Source: Chloroflexota bacterium (GTDB lineage: Bacteria; Chloroflexota; Limnocylindria; Limnocylindrales; CSP1-4). From it: a stretch of 18,710 nt of DNA. The stretch covers positions 1 to 18,710 of the forward strand of contig VGPE01000028.1 in assembly GCA_016875645.1 (NCBI GenBank), given 5' to 3'. Positions 1 to 7,552 of the stretch are shown in pieces. Within the stretch, counting starts at the first letter, position 1; every line of letters starts with the position of its first letter. Under the pieces are notes generated by a model. The model saw nothing but the letters and a program-made list of their open reading frames with translations. It had not been told where the DNA came from and did not search any database. The translations under genes and the position numbers were made by a program.

Positions 1-8
1 TCCGGCCC

Positions 9-29
9 GGATCGGCCTTCGGGCCATCC
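9..29. other. Small hairpin with UUCG loop
   Basis: GGAT (9-12), a bulged C, GGCC (14-17), loop TTCG, GGCC (22-25) and ATCC (26-29) can fold into an 8-bp stem with one bulge. No T-run follows on either strand. It lies beyond the stronger hairpin at 53-78 and may be a second element downstream of the VanW-family gene, or chance folding in G+C-rich DNA. I see no supportable gene in 1-96. Confidence 0.3.
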
Positions 30-52
30 CGCTTCCCCCGTTTCCGTCGTCA

Positions 53-78
53 GCCGCCTGGGCTCCCGCCCTGGCGGC
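53..78 (-). terminator. G+C-rich hairpin after VanW-family gene
   Basis: GCCGCC (53-58) pairs with GGCGGC (73-78) and GGGC (60-63) with GCCC (68-71) around a TCCC loop, with a single T-T mismatch. The structure begins 18 bases past the stop codon of the minus-strand VanW-family gene. There is no U-tract, so intrinsic termination is inferred only from position and stem strength. Confidence 0.5.
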
Positions 79-96
79 GATTACCGACGCAGGCTC

Positions 97-999
97 CTAG
101 GTTGCGGCGCGCTGGCCCGCCCGCAGCGCGGGCCAGCAGCGCGGGGCCCAAGCCGGAACCGGGATCCATGGGGCGTTGCGGTCGCCGACGTAGATGATCC
201 CGTCCACCCGGTGGTACCGGGAGCGCGTTGTCTCCTGCCGGATGACGGCCCCATCGGCGTTCCGCACGGTCCGCGTCACGGCGGCATCGAAGCCGTCGAT
301 GGTGTATTCGATCCGGCGACGGGCGCCATCGGGCAGCGCGCTGGTCCGGGTGTAGGTTGTGCGGGCGTTGCGGTAGTTGGTCACCGACGGCCGCGAGATG
401 CTCACCGTGCGGCCGCTCGCGAAGGAATGCAGCTCGAAGCGGATCGAGCCGCTCCCCGTGAAGCCCCGGATCACGACCGGGTACATCGTGTCGTTGGTCC
501 ACGCCATGCCCTGGGACGACGAGACGGTCGCGTCGAGGCCGACCGGGTAGCGCTCGATGTAGTAGTAGTGCGGGTACCGCGCGTTGATCGGCAAGCCGGC
601 GCGATACGCGGCATTGAACAGCGTGCTCGACGCGGCACAGATGCCACCGCCGAGCGCGACGCCTTCGCGGGTGTGGCCGCCGACGATCGCCCCGCCGATG
701 CGATAGCCCTTCGCCCAGGTGATCGGGCCGATCGCTGTCCAGAAGTCGAAGCGCTGGCCCGGCCCGACGACATGTCCGTCGAGCGTCCGAGCCGGGATCC
801 AGATGTTGGCGCCCCAGCCGTTGTGATCGGACGGAGTGAAGTACGTGGTCCAGCCGGCGAGCACCTCGAGGGATGTGGCGGCCTGCGCCGGCGTGGGCGC
901 TCCGGCCAACCCGAGTGCCGTCGCCCCGAGGGCGAGCGCGACGATGGCGCCGACGAACCGAGAGCGGGCGACGCGTCCCGCAAGGCCGGTGCCGGTCAT
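97..999 (-). CDS. Secreted VanW family protein
   Basis: A 300-residue VanW-domain protein. Residues 1-41 form a signal peptide: basic start, hydrophobic core, then APTPAQA before the likely cleavage site. The VanW core (about 45-190) has the usual landmarks: TTYFTPSDHNGWGANIW, PGQRFDFW, GPITWAKGY, and the signature GGGIC at 117-121 followed by AASSTLFNAAYRAGL. The C-terminal part (about 196-270) resembles a G5-like beta tail. VanW-domain proteins are envelope or peptidoglycan-associated in many bacteria, but the biochemical role is unknown, and the name does not imply vancomycin resistance here. The start at 999 is chosen because AGGTG lies five bases upstream and the signal peptide begins there; the frame stays open further upstream, but that part is low-complexity and Arg-rich. 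It is divergent from the universal stress gene, with about 200 bp between the two starts. Confidence 0.88.
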   Translation of the reverse strand: MTGTGLAGRVARSRFVGAIVALALGATALGLAGAPTPAQAATSLEVLAGWTTYFTPSDHNGWGANIWIPARTLDGHVVGPGQRFDFWTAIGPITWAKGYRIGGAIVGGHTREGVALGGGICAASSTLFNAAYRAGLPINARYPHYYYIERYPVGLDATVSSSQGMAWTNDTMYPVVIRGFTGSGSIRFELHSFASGRTVSISRPSVTNYRNARTTYTRTSALPDGARRRIEYTIDGFDAAVTRTVRNADGAVIRQETTRSRYHRVDGIIYVGDRNAPWIPVPAWAPRCWPALRAGQRAAT

Positions 1000-1200
1000 G
1001 GTGACACCTCGCTTCGGCCCTGATCGTCGCGCATCCAGGGCGCACGGGGCCAGAGTCCTCCCGCCCGAAGTCCGGACCCGCCGGTCCCCCGATGACCCCC
1101 GGATGCCGTATGGCCCGCCACAACGGGCTGGGGCGCCCTGCTCCATGCTTGTCAACGACGGGACCATGAACCCGTGCGATCGCTCCACGAGGACCCGGCG

Positions 1201-2067
1201 ATGCGCATCCTGTACGGCACCGATGGCTCAAGGACGGCGCGTGGCGCGCTCGAGCAGTTCCTGGCGTCCTTCGGGCTGGGTCCGGGTTCGATCGTGGACG
1301 TGATGGCCGTGGAGCCGGAGGACGTCGGGTCCGGCGTGGGAGCCGACGCCATCGCGGCGGTGAACACCGAGGCAGCCGTCGAACGCCTGGCGCAGGCGGG
1401 CATCGAGACGATCAGCGCGGTTGCCGTCGGCGATCCCGCCACGGAGCTCATCGCCCGCGCCGGCGAGACCGGACCGGACATCATGCTGCTCGGAGCTGAC
1501 CGAGGCGGGGCCATCGGGCCCCACCCGCTCGCTGCCTCGATCGGCCACGTGGCCGCCACCGTTGCGCTCGACGGGCATGCCTCGGCGTTCGTGTCTGCCA
1601 GCGACGCCCCCGTCCGGCGCGTCCTCATCGCAGCCGACGGCTCGCCCGAGGCCGAGCGCGCCCTGCAACTGTTCCTCGAATTGCCGTTCCGGACCAGGCC
1701 GGACGTGATCGTGCTCACCGTCGCCGACAGCGCGGAGGCGGACGGCGCGTACGGCGCGGGCGTCGGGGTCGCAACCGCGGTTCGGGAGTCCACCGCGGTC
1801 GCGCGAGCGATCGCGGCCGAAGCGGCCGAGACCGTCCGTCAGAAGGCCGCGAGCGTCGAGGTCCGCACGCCGGCGGGCGTCCCCGCAGAGCAGATCCCCA
1901 TCGCCGCGCGATCGCTCGGCGCCGACCTCGTCGTGCTCGGGACGCGTGGCCTGGCCATTCGACAGCGCCGGCGTGTCGGAAGCGTGGCGGCCGCGCTGCT
2001 CGACCGGCTGCCCACCAGCTTGCTCGTGGCCCGCGCAGCACCCGAAGAGCGGACCGCAGAGGCCTGA
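1201..2067 (+). CDS. Universal stress protein, two UspA domains
   Basis: A 288-residue cytoplasmic protein made of two tandem Usp domains, about 1-133 and 138-280. Each domain opens with the family's beta-1 and Asp: MRILYGTDGS at the start and RRVLIAADGSPEAERAL at 139. The second domain has the complete nucleotide-binding pattern G-2x-G-9x-G-S (G247, G250, G260, S261), so it probably binds ATP. The first domain keeps LLGADRGG but lacks the full glycine pattern, a common arrangement in tandem Usp proteins. Family members help cells survive starvation, hypoxia or oxidative stress, and the exact partner is not visible here. The start at 1201 is preferred over the GTG at 1174 because GAGGA precedes it by seven bases and the Usp fold begins at this Met. 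A strong hairpin follows ten bases after the stop. Confidence 0.92.
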   Translation: MRILYGTDGSRTARGALEQFLASFGLGPGSIVDVMAVEPEDVGSGVGADAIAAVNTEAAVERLAQAGIETISAVAVGDPATELIARAGETGPDIMLLGADRGGAIGPHPLAASIGHVAATVALDGHASAFVSASDAPVRRVLIAADGSPEAERALQLFLELPFRTRPDVIVLTVADSAEADGAYGAGVGVATAVRESTAVARAIAAEAAETVRQKAASVEVRTPAGVPAEQIPIAARSLGADLVVLGTRGLAIRQRRRVGSVAAALLDRLPTSLLVARAAPEERTAEA

Positions 2068-2077
2068 GCCGGGTCAC

Positions 2078-2106
2078 CCGCTCTGGCGAGTGGCGCGCCA
2101 GAGCGG
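2078..2106 (+). terminator. 11-bp perfect hairpin after usp gene
   Basis: CCGCTCTGGCG (2078-2088) and CGCCAGAGCGG (2096-2106) are a perfect inverted repeat with a seven-base loop, ten bases after the stop of the universal stress gene. No T-run follows. Position and stem length suggest a transcription end or an RNA 3'-stabilising structure. Confidence 0.6.
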
Positions 2107-2147
2107 ACAGGCCGGGTATCGGGGTCACGTGGCCGGGCGGAGTCGGG

Positions 2148-2153
2148 CATCAT
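2148..2153 (+). promoter_or_regulatory. Possible -10 hexamer, leaderless start
   Basis: CATCAT lies exactly seven bases before the ATG at 2161, which has no Shine-Dalgarno sequence. The same layout occurs at other genes in this window (7214-7219 and 15959-15964). The hexamer deviates from TANNNT at its first base and no convincing -35 is seen, so the call is weak alone. Confidence 0.35.
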
Positions 2154-2160
2154 CGGCGCC

Positions 2161-2943
2161 ATGCAGACGCTCGACTACTCCCGAACCACGCTCACCTTCC
2201 GGCTCGACACGCTCATCCGGCGCCCCACCATGGCGAGCCACGAGCCGCCGTATTCCCTGGACAACGCCCGGATCCTGCTCGAGTCCACGTGCTGGATCAC
2301 CGACGAGCGGACAGGCCGAACGCATCGCTTCATCCATGGCGCGTCGTGCAAGACCGAGACGGTCGGCGTGGAGCGCGACATCTGGCTCAAGCCGAACGCG
2401 GACTTCATTCCCATCGCGTCGGAGTCGCACGTCATGGCCGTCAAGACCTACGCCCAGCAGGGTGAATCGGTCCCGCTCTGGCCCGCGGGCCGAGGCATGC
2501 AGCAGGAGCGCATGATCGACACACTCGAAGCCGCGTATGTCGACTTCAAGGTGGACCTGGCCTGGGTGGAGGGCGAGGTGCTGCCGGACGCGCAGGCGAT
2601 CGTCGAGGCGGGCCTGGCCGGCGAACGACTGGTGGCCCGGACGACCCTGCGCGAGGGGCCGTACACGGCGGTCATCGAGTACCCGGTCAAGACGATCAAT
2701 CTCAACGACCGCGACTGGATCTACCAGACCGACACCGGGCCCCACCTGTTCCCTGACCTGACCCGTCCGGCGGACGACCTGCTGGCGGGCATGGAGCTCG
2801 CGTTCTCCGCCTTCAACACGCCCCACTGGACGGAGTTCATCGTGCGCGTTCCCACGGAGATCGCCGGAGGCGCGGCCAGGGTCTGGCACTACTCCCGCTC
2901 GGTGCGCCTGGACTGCCGCAACGAGATGCTGCGCATCCCATAG
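2161..2943 (+). CDS. Unrecognised 260-residue protein
   Basis: I do not recognise this family. The protein looks soluble and cytoplasmic: there is no signal peptide or membrane segment. Composition is balanced and the frame has strong G/C third positions, so it is very likely real. It is rich in alternating hydrophobic strand-like stretches (HRFIHGASCKTETVGVERDIWL near 56-77; YTAVIEYPVKTINLNDRDWIYQT near 168-190) and has many aromatic residues, suggesting a mostly beta fold. Three cysteines (44, 63, 252) are widely spaced. A helical stretch DDLLAGMELAFSAFN sits at 205-219. The start is taken at 2161, where a -10-like CATCAT stands seven bases upstream; ATG 2230 (MASHEPPYS) is the alternative, and neither has a ribosome-binding site. 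It lies 93 bp after the stress gene, beyond that gene's hairpin, so it is probably transcribed separately. Confidence 0.72.
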   Translation: MQTLDYSRTTLTFRLDTLIRRPTMASHEPPYSLDNARILLESTCWITDERTGRTHRFIHGASCKTETVGVERDIWLKPNADFIPIASESHVMAVKTYAQQGESVPLWPAGRGMQQERMIDTLEAAYVDFKVDLAWVEGEVLPDAQAIVEAGLAGERLVARTTLREGPYTAVIEYPVKTINLNDRDWIYQTDTGPHLFPDLTRPADDLLAGMELAFSAFNTPHWTEFIVRVPTEIAGGAARVWHYSRSVRLDCRNEMLRIP

Positions 2944-3038
2944 GCCGCGGGCCCGGTCGCGCGGTCGGTTCGGCACTTGGCGGCGAGTGGTTCGAGGCGC
3001 AGGATCGTCGGGGGGTTCGCTCTCGAGGTGCGTGTCCG

Positions 3039-3875
3039 ATGCCTGTCCTCCGCCGCCTGCGGTCTCTCGCCGCGCTCCTGCTTGCCTCGATCCTGATCGG
3101 CGGCGCGGCCGCGCCGGCTGTCGCCGCCCAGTCCACGATGGTCGTCCGGGCCTACTTCCTGCTCGACGACCGGGCCGGCGGCGATCCCGCCCTCGTCCCG
3201 GTCCTGCGCGTCGTCCCGCGCTCGCCGGCGGTCGCCACGGCCGCGCTCCGCCAGCTGCTGCTCGGCCCGTCCGCGTTCGAGCGCGGCGCCACCCCCGCCG
3301 TGCGGACCGCGATCCCGTCCGGGACCGGGCTGCTCGGCGTCCGGATCAGCAACGGCCTCGCGACGGTCGACCTGACCGGCCGCTTCGCCGCGGGCGGCGG
3401 CAGCACCGGCATGTTCGCCCGCCTCGCTCAGCTCGCGTACACGGCCACCCAGATCCCAACCGTGACGCGGGTCGCGCTGCGGCTGGACGGCAAGCCGGTG
3501 ACCGTCTTCTCCAGCGAGGGGATCATCATCGAGCGGCCGCTGACGCGCGCGCAGTTCCGCGACGACTGGCTGCCACCGGTCTTCGTGGACCGGCCGGCAT
3601 ACCGAGCGGCCATGCCCGACCCGGCCCGGGTCACCGGCCTGGCGAACGTCTTCGAGGCGGTCTTCCGGGTCCGGATCCTCGATGCCGGGCGCCGGGTCCT
3701 GACGGACCAGCGCGTGATGGCCAGCTGCGGGACGGGTTGCTGGGGCCGCTTCGACGTCACGTTGCGATACCAGGTGAGTCGCGCCCAGTGGGGCTGGTTG
3801 CGGACCTACACGCTGTCCGCGAAGGACGGCTCCGTCGAGGACGTGCGCGAGTACCCGGTCTGGCTCACGCCGTGA
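3039..3875 (+). CDS. Secreted GerMN and Gmad2 domain protein
   Basis: A 278-residue exported protein. Residues 1-30 are a signal peptide (MPVLRRLRSL, hydrophobic core, APAVAA). No lipobox Cys is present, so it is probably secreted or periplasm-like rather than a lipoprotein. Residues about 33-160 match the GerMN sporulation/germination domain: MVVRAYFLLDD, VVPRSPAVATAALRQLLLGPSA, TGLLGVRISNGLATVDLTGRF and VTRVALRLDGKPV are typical. Residues about 183-275 match the Gmad2 immunoglobulin-like domain, ending YTLSAKDGSVEDVREYPVWL. A CGTGC pair (C230, C234) could form a disulphide. These domains are named after spore germination but also occur in non-sporulating bacteria as envelope proteins, so a germination role should not be assumed. 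GAGGTG eight bases before ATG 3039 fixes the start. Its last 11 bases overlap the 3' end of the convergent cyclase/TPR frame. Confidence 0.87.
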   Translation: MPVLRRLRSLAALLLASILIGGAAAPAVAAQSTMVVRAYFLLDDRAGGDPALVPVLRVVPRSPAVATAALRQLLLGPSAFERGATPAVRTAIPSGTGLLGVRISNGLATVDLTGRFAAGGGSTGMFARLAQLAYTATQIPTVTRVALRLDGKPVTVFSSEGIIIERPLTRAQFRDDWLPPVFVDRPAYRAAMPDPARVTGLANVFEAVFRVRILDAGRRVLTDQRVMASCGTGCWGRFDVTLRYQVSRAQWGWLRTYTLSAKDGSVEDVREYPVWLTP

Positions 3876-5121
3876 CGGCGATGGCGGCACGCGACCGCTC
3901 GATGGCGGCCGCCGTCGACGCCATTCCGATTTCGCGCGCGAGCGCCAGCGCCTGGTCGAGTTCGACACGAGCCGCCGCACGGTCGCCCGCCGCGGCCAGG
4001 GCGAGCGCCCACAGGCGCCGCGCCTCGGGTTGCCAGAACCTTGCGCCCGTCCGGATGGCATGCGCGAGGATCCGGTCCGTGGCGTCGCGAGCGGGTTCAA
4101 GGTTCCCGACAACGATGGCCGCTTCGATCGGTGCCGACCAGATCGTGTAGACCGAAAAGGCGAACGGCAGGTCGGGGAGGAAGGCGGTGCCAGGCTCGGC
4201 GACCCGGGCCGCTTGCGCGGGCCGACCGGCTGCCAGTTCGATCGCGGCCTGGATCGCGCTCGGGATGTCCGGGAGGCCTTCGAACATCCCGGTCATGCCG
4301 CGTCGGGCCTCGTCCACCAGCCCCCGGGCCCGATCCGGTTGTCCGTCGGCGATCAGCACGGAAGCCAGCGTCGTAGCGATGGTGAGCCGAAGGACGAGGA
4401 GTTCACTCGCGTTTGCGATCGCGAACGCTTCATCCAGGATGGCGAGCGCTTCAGCGAGCCGTCCGCGCACCACGTACAGGCCACCGAGGTACATCCGGCT
4501 CATGGCCCGGCCCCAGACGTTGCTGGTGCGCTCGTCGATCTCGAGCGACTGCCGGGTTGTCCGCTCGGCGGCATCGAGTTCGCCCTGCAACCACTCGATC
4601 TCCAGGCGGTTCCTCAGGCCGTTCGCCGCCAGCGGCAGATTGCCGACGCGCAGCCAGTACGAGATCGACTCGTTCACCATCGCGTGCGCCTCGGCGAGCT
4701 GGCCGTGGGCTCCGAGGTTCTGGGCGAGGTCCTGCGCCGTGAGCGCCGCTTGCTCGTCCAGACCGTGTTCACGCGCGATCACGAGCGATCGGCGGCCGTA
4801 CTCGAGGCCGGCCGCGTAATCGCCCAAGTTGAACCGATTGGCCAGCATCAGGACCCAGAGCAGCTTCGCCTCGGCGGCCGGGTCGCCGAGCTCGCGAGCG
4901 AGGGCGAGCGCCTCAAGCGCGTGCTGTTCGGTCTGGCCCTGTTCACCGGCGACCGACACACTGATTGCTTCGCCCGTGGCGCGTGCCGCGAGGGCAGCAA
5001 GCTCCATCTGCCGATCGCCGCGCTCGAGGGCGGCGGCAAGCATCTCGTCGTACAGGGCCAGCGCGTCGGCGTAGCGGTCCATGAGTTCGATCGTGCGTCC
5101 TGCCCGCAGATAGAGGTCCAC
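3865..5121 (-). CDS. TPR C-terminal part of cyclase/ATPase, beyond stop
   Basis: This is a tetratricopeptide-rich, all-helical region, with recurring segments such as DRYADALALYDEMLAAALERGD, AEAHAMVNESISYWLRVGNLPLAANGL and GRLAEALAILDEAFAIANASEL. It lies in exactly the same reading frame as the upstream cyclase/ATPase, and the frame is open from the in-frame TGA (5230-5232) to the TGA at 3865. Homologues of this architecture normally carry these repeats as the C-terminal half of one protein of about 1,100 residues, serving protein-protein contacts. The coordinates use the first GTG (5121), but no ribosome-binding site precedes it, and homology-like sequence (RAADAAFGRYALPEATAQFRRAIDLAARV) begins immediately after the TGA. 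I therefore read it as the detached C-terminus of the same gene. Independent translation is possible but unsupported. Confidence 0.7.
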   Translation of the reverse strand: MDLYLRAGRTIELMDRYADALALYDEMLAAALERGDRQMELAALAARATGEAISVSVAGEQGQTEQHALEALALARELGDPAAEAKLLWVLMLANRFNLGDYAAGLEYGRRSLVIAREHGLDEQAALTAQDLAQNLGAHGQLAEAHAMVNESISYWLRVGNLPLAANGLRNRLEIEWLQGELDAAERTTRQSLEIDERTSNVWGRAMSRMYLGGLYVVRGRLAEALAILDEAFAIANASELLVLRLTIATTLASVLIADGQPDRARGLVDEARRGMTGMFEGLPDIPSAIQAAIELAAGRPAQAARVAEPGTAFLPDLPFAFSVYTIWSAPIEAAIVVGNLEPARDATDRILAHAIRTGARFWQPEARRLWALALAAAGDRAAARVELDQALALAREIGMASTAAAIERSRAAIAVTA

Positions 5122-5229
5122 CAGCTCGGCCGACGGCCGATGGACCCTGGCGGCGAGGTCGATGGCGCGTCTGAACTGGGCCGTGGCCTCGGGCAGCGCG
5201 TAGCGCCCGAACGCCGCATCGGCTGCTCG

Positions 5230-5232
5230 TCA
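5230..5232 (-). other. In-frame TGA interrupting the cyclase/ATPase gene
   Basis: Reading on the minus strand, the codons run CTG CCG TGG GCA TGA CGA GCA GCC GAT GCG. The protein-like sequence continues without a frame change on both sides: HALPWA, stop, RAADAAFGRYALPEA. A single substitution, such as CGA or TGG to TGA, or a sequencing error would explain it. The base after TGA is C, a context known to favour readthrough. See the findings for the alternatives. Confidence 0.85.
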
Positions 5233-7206
5233 TGCCCACGGCAGGGCGTGCTCCGGCTCGCCGGCCTGCTCGAAGTGCTCGCTGATCCGTGCGGCCTGGT
5301 CGTCGAGCTGGTCCGGTTCGGTCGTGATCGCCTCAAGCTCGCGCCCGACGATCCCGTGCAGCGTCACCCGTTCGGCCCGCAGCAGGGAGTCGTAGGCGGC
5401 CTCCTGCACGAGGGCGTGCCGGAACCGGTGGAGCGGCACCTCGGACCCGCGCACCGGGTAGACGAGTCCCGACCCCGCCAGGGCGTCGAGGTCGTCGCTC
5501 AGCGTCGCGGTGTGCTCACCGCCTGCTGTCAGCACGCGCTCCAGCAGCTTCGCGTCGAATTCCCGGCCGATCACCGATGCGACCCGAAGGGCCCGGCGCG
5601 GTTCCGATGCCAGGCGATCGATCCGGGCCAGCAGCAGCCCGTGGATCGTCTCGGGGATCTCGACGCGGGTGATCTCCTCGGTGGCCACGCAGCGGCCGTC
5701 GCGGAACGCCAGCGCCCCGCGGTCGATGAGCATCCGCAGCGTCTCCTCCACGAAGAAGGGGTTGCCGTCGGCGCGTGCCACGATCGTGTCGCGCACGGCC
5801 GCAGGGAGCGCCTCGATCTCGAGCAGGTTGCCGACCAGGGTGCGTGCGTCGGCCTCCGACAGCGGCCCGACTCGCAGTTCCTCGAATTCGCCGAACGCCC
5901 GCCGCATCGCGGCCAGCAGGTGCCAGCCGGGCACGTCGGGCTCGTCACGCGTGGTGGCGAGCATGAGGATGGGCGAGCCGGCGGCGACCAGCAGCAACTG
6001 GGCGAGCGTGTCGGCCGAGGATTCGTCGGACCAGTGGAGGTCCTCCAGGAGCGCCACCAGGGGGCCGTCCGCGGCGCACGCGCGGAGCAGCCCGCCCGCC
6101 GCGGCGACATAGGCGGCGCGCATGCCCTCCGGCGAGGGGTCCGCGGGACTGGCTCCCTCACCGAGCAGGCTGGCAATGGTGGGGTCGGCGGCGGCCTCGG
6201 GCGGCGCGATGGCGACCGTGGCCCGGACCAGGTCGACGAGAAGATGGTCTGCCTGCATCCGGCCGTACGACCGCGCCCGGCCCTCCACCCAGCGTGCACT
6301 GCCATCCATCTCGGCGCGACGCCGAAGTTCGGCGACGAGACGGCTCTTGCCGATGCCGGGCTCCCCGATGACGACCGCCCCGCACGCGCGCCCGCTCGCG
6401 AGCCCGGCCAGCCGTTCCTCCAGGGCGTGGAGCTGTTCGCGCCGGCCGACCATCGGGCTGCGCAGACCTTCCACGCCACGCGGCGATGCCGGGGCGGCCT
6501 TGAGTCCCACCAGCTCGTAGGCGTGAACCGCCTCCGAGCGGCCGCGCAGCTCCAGCTCCCCGAGGTCGCGGCCCTCGACAGCGTGCGCGACGAGGCGGTA
6601 CGTCGCCGCAACGAGGAGCCCGTGGCCCGGTCGGGCCGCCGACTGGAGGCGCGCCGCCACGTTGACGGTGTCCCCGTAGGCGCTCATGTCGGACCGATCG
6701 CCGTCGCCCGTGGAGACGCTGCCGACCAGGGCGAGGCCGCTGTTGATGCCGATCCGGACGGCGAGGTCGCGCGCCGCCGGCGGCAGGTCCGCCGCCGCTC
6801 GGAGCCGCTCGAACGCAGCCAGGATCTCCAGCGCGGCGCGGACCGCTCGCTCTGGGTCGTCCTCGTGGGCGACCTCCGCGCCGAAGAGGGCGAGCACCCC
6901 GTCGCCGAGCAGCTTGGCAATGGACCCGTCGTAGCGGCGGACGGACTCCTCGATCTGGCCGAGCGCGCGGCTCGTGAGCCCCGACCAGTCCTCCGGGTCC
7001 ATCCGCTCCGCGAGGGTCACGGAGCCGACGACGTCGGCGAAGAGAGCGGTGACGGGTTTGCGCTCGCCGGCGAGGCGGGTTGGCGCCGGCGGCGCCGGGG
7101 CTGCCGCTGCGGGTGGGGCTGCCGTGGCGACCGGCGCGCCGCAGCTCGGACAGAACCGGGCACCGGTCGGGAGCTCCGTCGCGCAGTTCGAGCAGCGGTC
7201 CGTCAT
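5230..7206 (-). CDS. Zinc-ribbon, class III cyclase, AAA ATPase regulator
   Basis: A 658-residue cytoplasmic protein up to the in-frame TGA. Domains in order: a zinc ribbon (C5, C8, C19, C22); a Pro/Ala linker; a class III adenylate/guanylate cyclase domain (about 50-235) with FADVVGS (metal Asp58), KLLGDGVLALFG (metal Asp102), and SAYGDTVNVAARLQ carrying the transition-state residues Asn182 and Arg186; and an AAA/STAND-type ATPase from PMVGRREQL (251) with Walker A GEPGIGKS (281-288) and Walker B LVALLEDLHW (Glu388, Asp389). The C-terminal part NPFFVEETLRMLIDRG and FRHALVQEAAYDSLL is typical of this family. The cyclase residues look complete, so cyclic nucleotide synthesis is plausible; AMP versus GMP specificity is not resolved. 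The start at 7206 places Met just before the zinc ribbon. There is no Shine-Dalgarno sequence, but TACGAT lies seven bases upstream, suggesting a leaderless mRNA. TPR repeats follow after the stop in the same frame. Confidence 0.9.
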   Translation of the reverse strand: MTDRCSNCATELPTGARFCPSCGAPVATAAPPAAAAPAPPAPTRLAGERKPVTALFADVVGSVTLAERMDPEDWSGLTSRALGQIEESVRRYDGSIAKLLGDGVLALFGAEVAHEDDPERAVRAALEILAAFERLRAAADLPPAARDLAVRIGINSGLALVGSVSTGDGDRSDMSAYGDTVNVAARLQSAARPGHGLLVAATYRLVAHAVEGRDLGELELRGRSEAVHAYELVGLKAAPASPRGVEGLRSPMVGRREQLHALEERLAGLASGRACGAVVIGEPGIGKSRLVAELRRRAEMDGSARWVEGRARSYGRMQADHLLVDLVRATVAIAPPEAAADPTIASLLGEGASPADPSPEGMRAAYVAAAGGLLRACAADGPLVALLEDLHWSDESSADTLAQLLLVAAGSPILMLATTRDEPDVPGWHLLAAMRRAFGEFEELRVGPLSEADARTLVGNLLEIEALPAAVRDTIVARADGNPFFVEETLRMLIDRGALAFRDGRCVATEEITRVEIPETIHGLLLARIDRLASEPRRALRVASVIGREFDAKLLERVLTAGGEHTATLSDDLDALAGSGLVYPVRGSEVPLHRFRHALVQEAAYDSLLRAERVTLHGIVGRELEAITTEPDQLDDQAARISEHFEQAGEPEHALPWA

Positions 7207-7552
7207 GTCGCGGATCGTAGGCGCGGGCGGCCCGGATGTCCCACCCGACTCTGCCCCGGCGATCCGGGTCGGCATGCAGGCATCGACACCGTGAGTATTC
7301 CGGCAACTTCGCGGCGGTGATCGCGGGTGGTGCGCCGTTCCGGGAGGGCAACAGGCCGTCCATCCGGGCCCCCGCATCGACTGGGTGAGTGGCAGGCCCC
7401 GCAACGACCCGAACCCAGGGGTGCGACCGCGCGGTGGCACTGCCGATGCGCCGGCAATACCCGCCCGGTCAATACGCCCGGAGCGATGAGCAGACCCCGG
7501 GCCCGAGCCGCGACCCGGCAGCAGCCCGCGGCCGCTCGCCGCCCTTCCTGCC
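7207..7552. other. Intergenic region between cyclase/ATPase and cupin
   Basis: This 346-bp stretch holds no frame that looks like a gene; the open frames crossing it are Arg/Pro-rich shadows. Its left end carries the cyclase promoter candidate (7214-7242). Near the right end, GCGGC (7528-7532) and GCCGC (7538-7542) form a weak five-base-pair hairpin 11 bases past the cupin stop. Two imperfect tandem units starting CAATAC at 7455 and 7470, each ending GCCCGG, are present. No other structure stands out. Confidence 0.55.
7214..7242 (-). promoter_or_regulatory. Promoter candidate for leaderless cyclase gene
   Basis: On the minus strand GGGACA (7242-7237), a 17-base spacer and TACGAT (7219-7214) form a sigma-70-like promoter. 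The -10 ends seven bases before the ATG at 7206, so transcription would begin at or next to the start codon. This agrees with the absence of any Shine-Dalgarno sequence. Confidence 0.55.

Noticed and set aside
97..999. VanW as a vancomycin-resistance gene
   Set aside because: No vanA/B-type ligase, dehydrogenase, dipeptidase or two-component genes are nearby. VanW-domain proteins are widespread without a resistance role.
5190..5232. Selenocysteine insertion at the in-frame TGA
   Set aside because: A small hairpin (CGGGC/GCCCG, 5190-5209) lies 20 bases downstream, but the codon falls in a linker between ATPase and TPR regions rather than at a redox site, and such stems are common by chance in this base composition.
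4943..5239. Re-initiation at the ATG overlapping the in-frame TGA (ATGA at 5230-5233)
   Set aside because: That ATG opens a different frame with an Arg-rich product, not the TPR frame, so it does not rescue the C-terminal part.
4030..7320. A 1,096-codon open frame on the plus strand, antisense to the cyclase/ATPase gene
   Set aside because: It exactly shadows a real gene in very G+C-rich DNA. The product is Arg/Gly/Asp/Gln-rich with no domain, and the minus strand has clear catalytic motifs.
7455..7481. CAATAC...GCCCGG tandem units as a CRISPR or regulatory repeat array
   Set aside because: Only two short imperfect copies with a 15-base period; too little to call more than a local duplication.
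7207..7552. A small gene in the cyclase-cupin intergenic region
   Set aside because: Open frames there are Arg/Pro-rich extensions of shadow frames without a ribosome-binding site or recognisable protein character.
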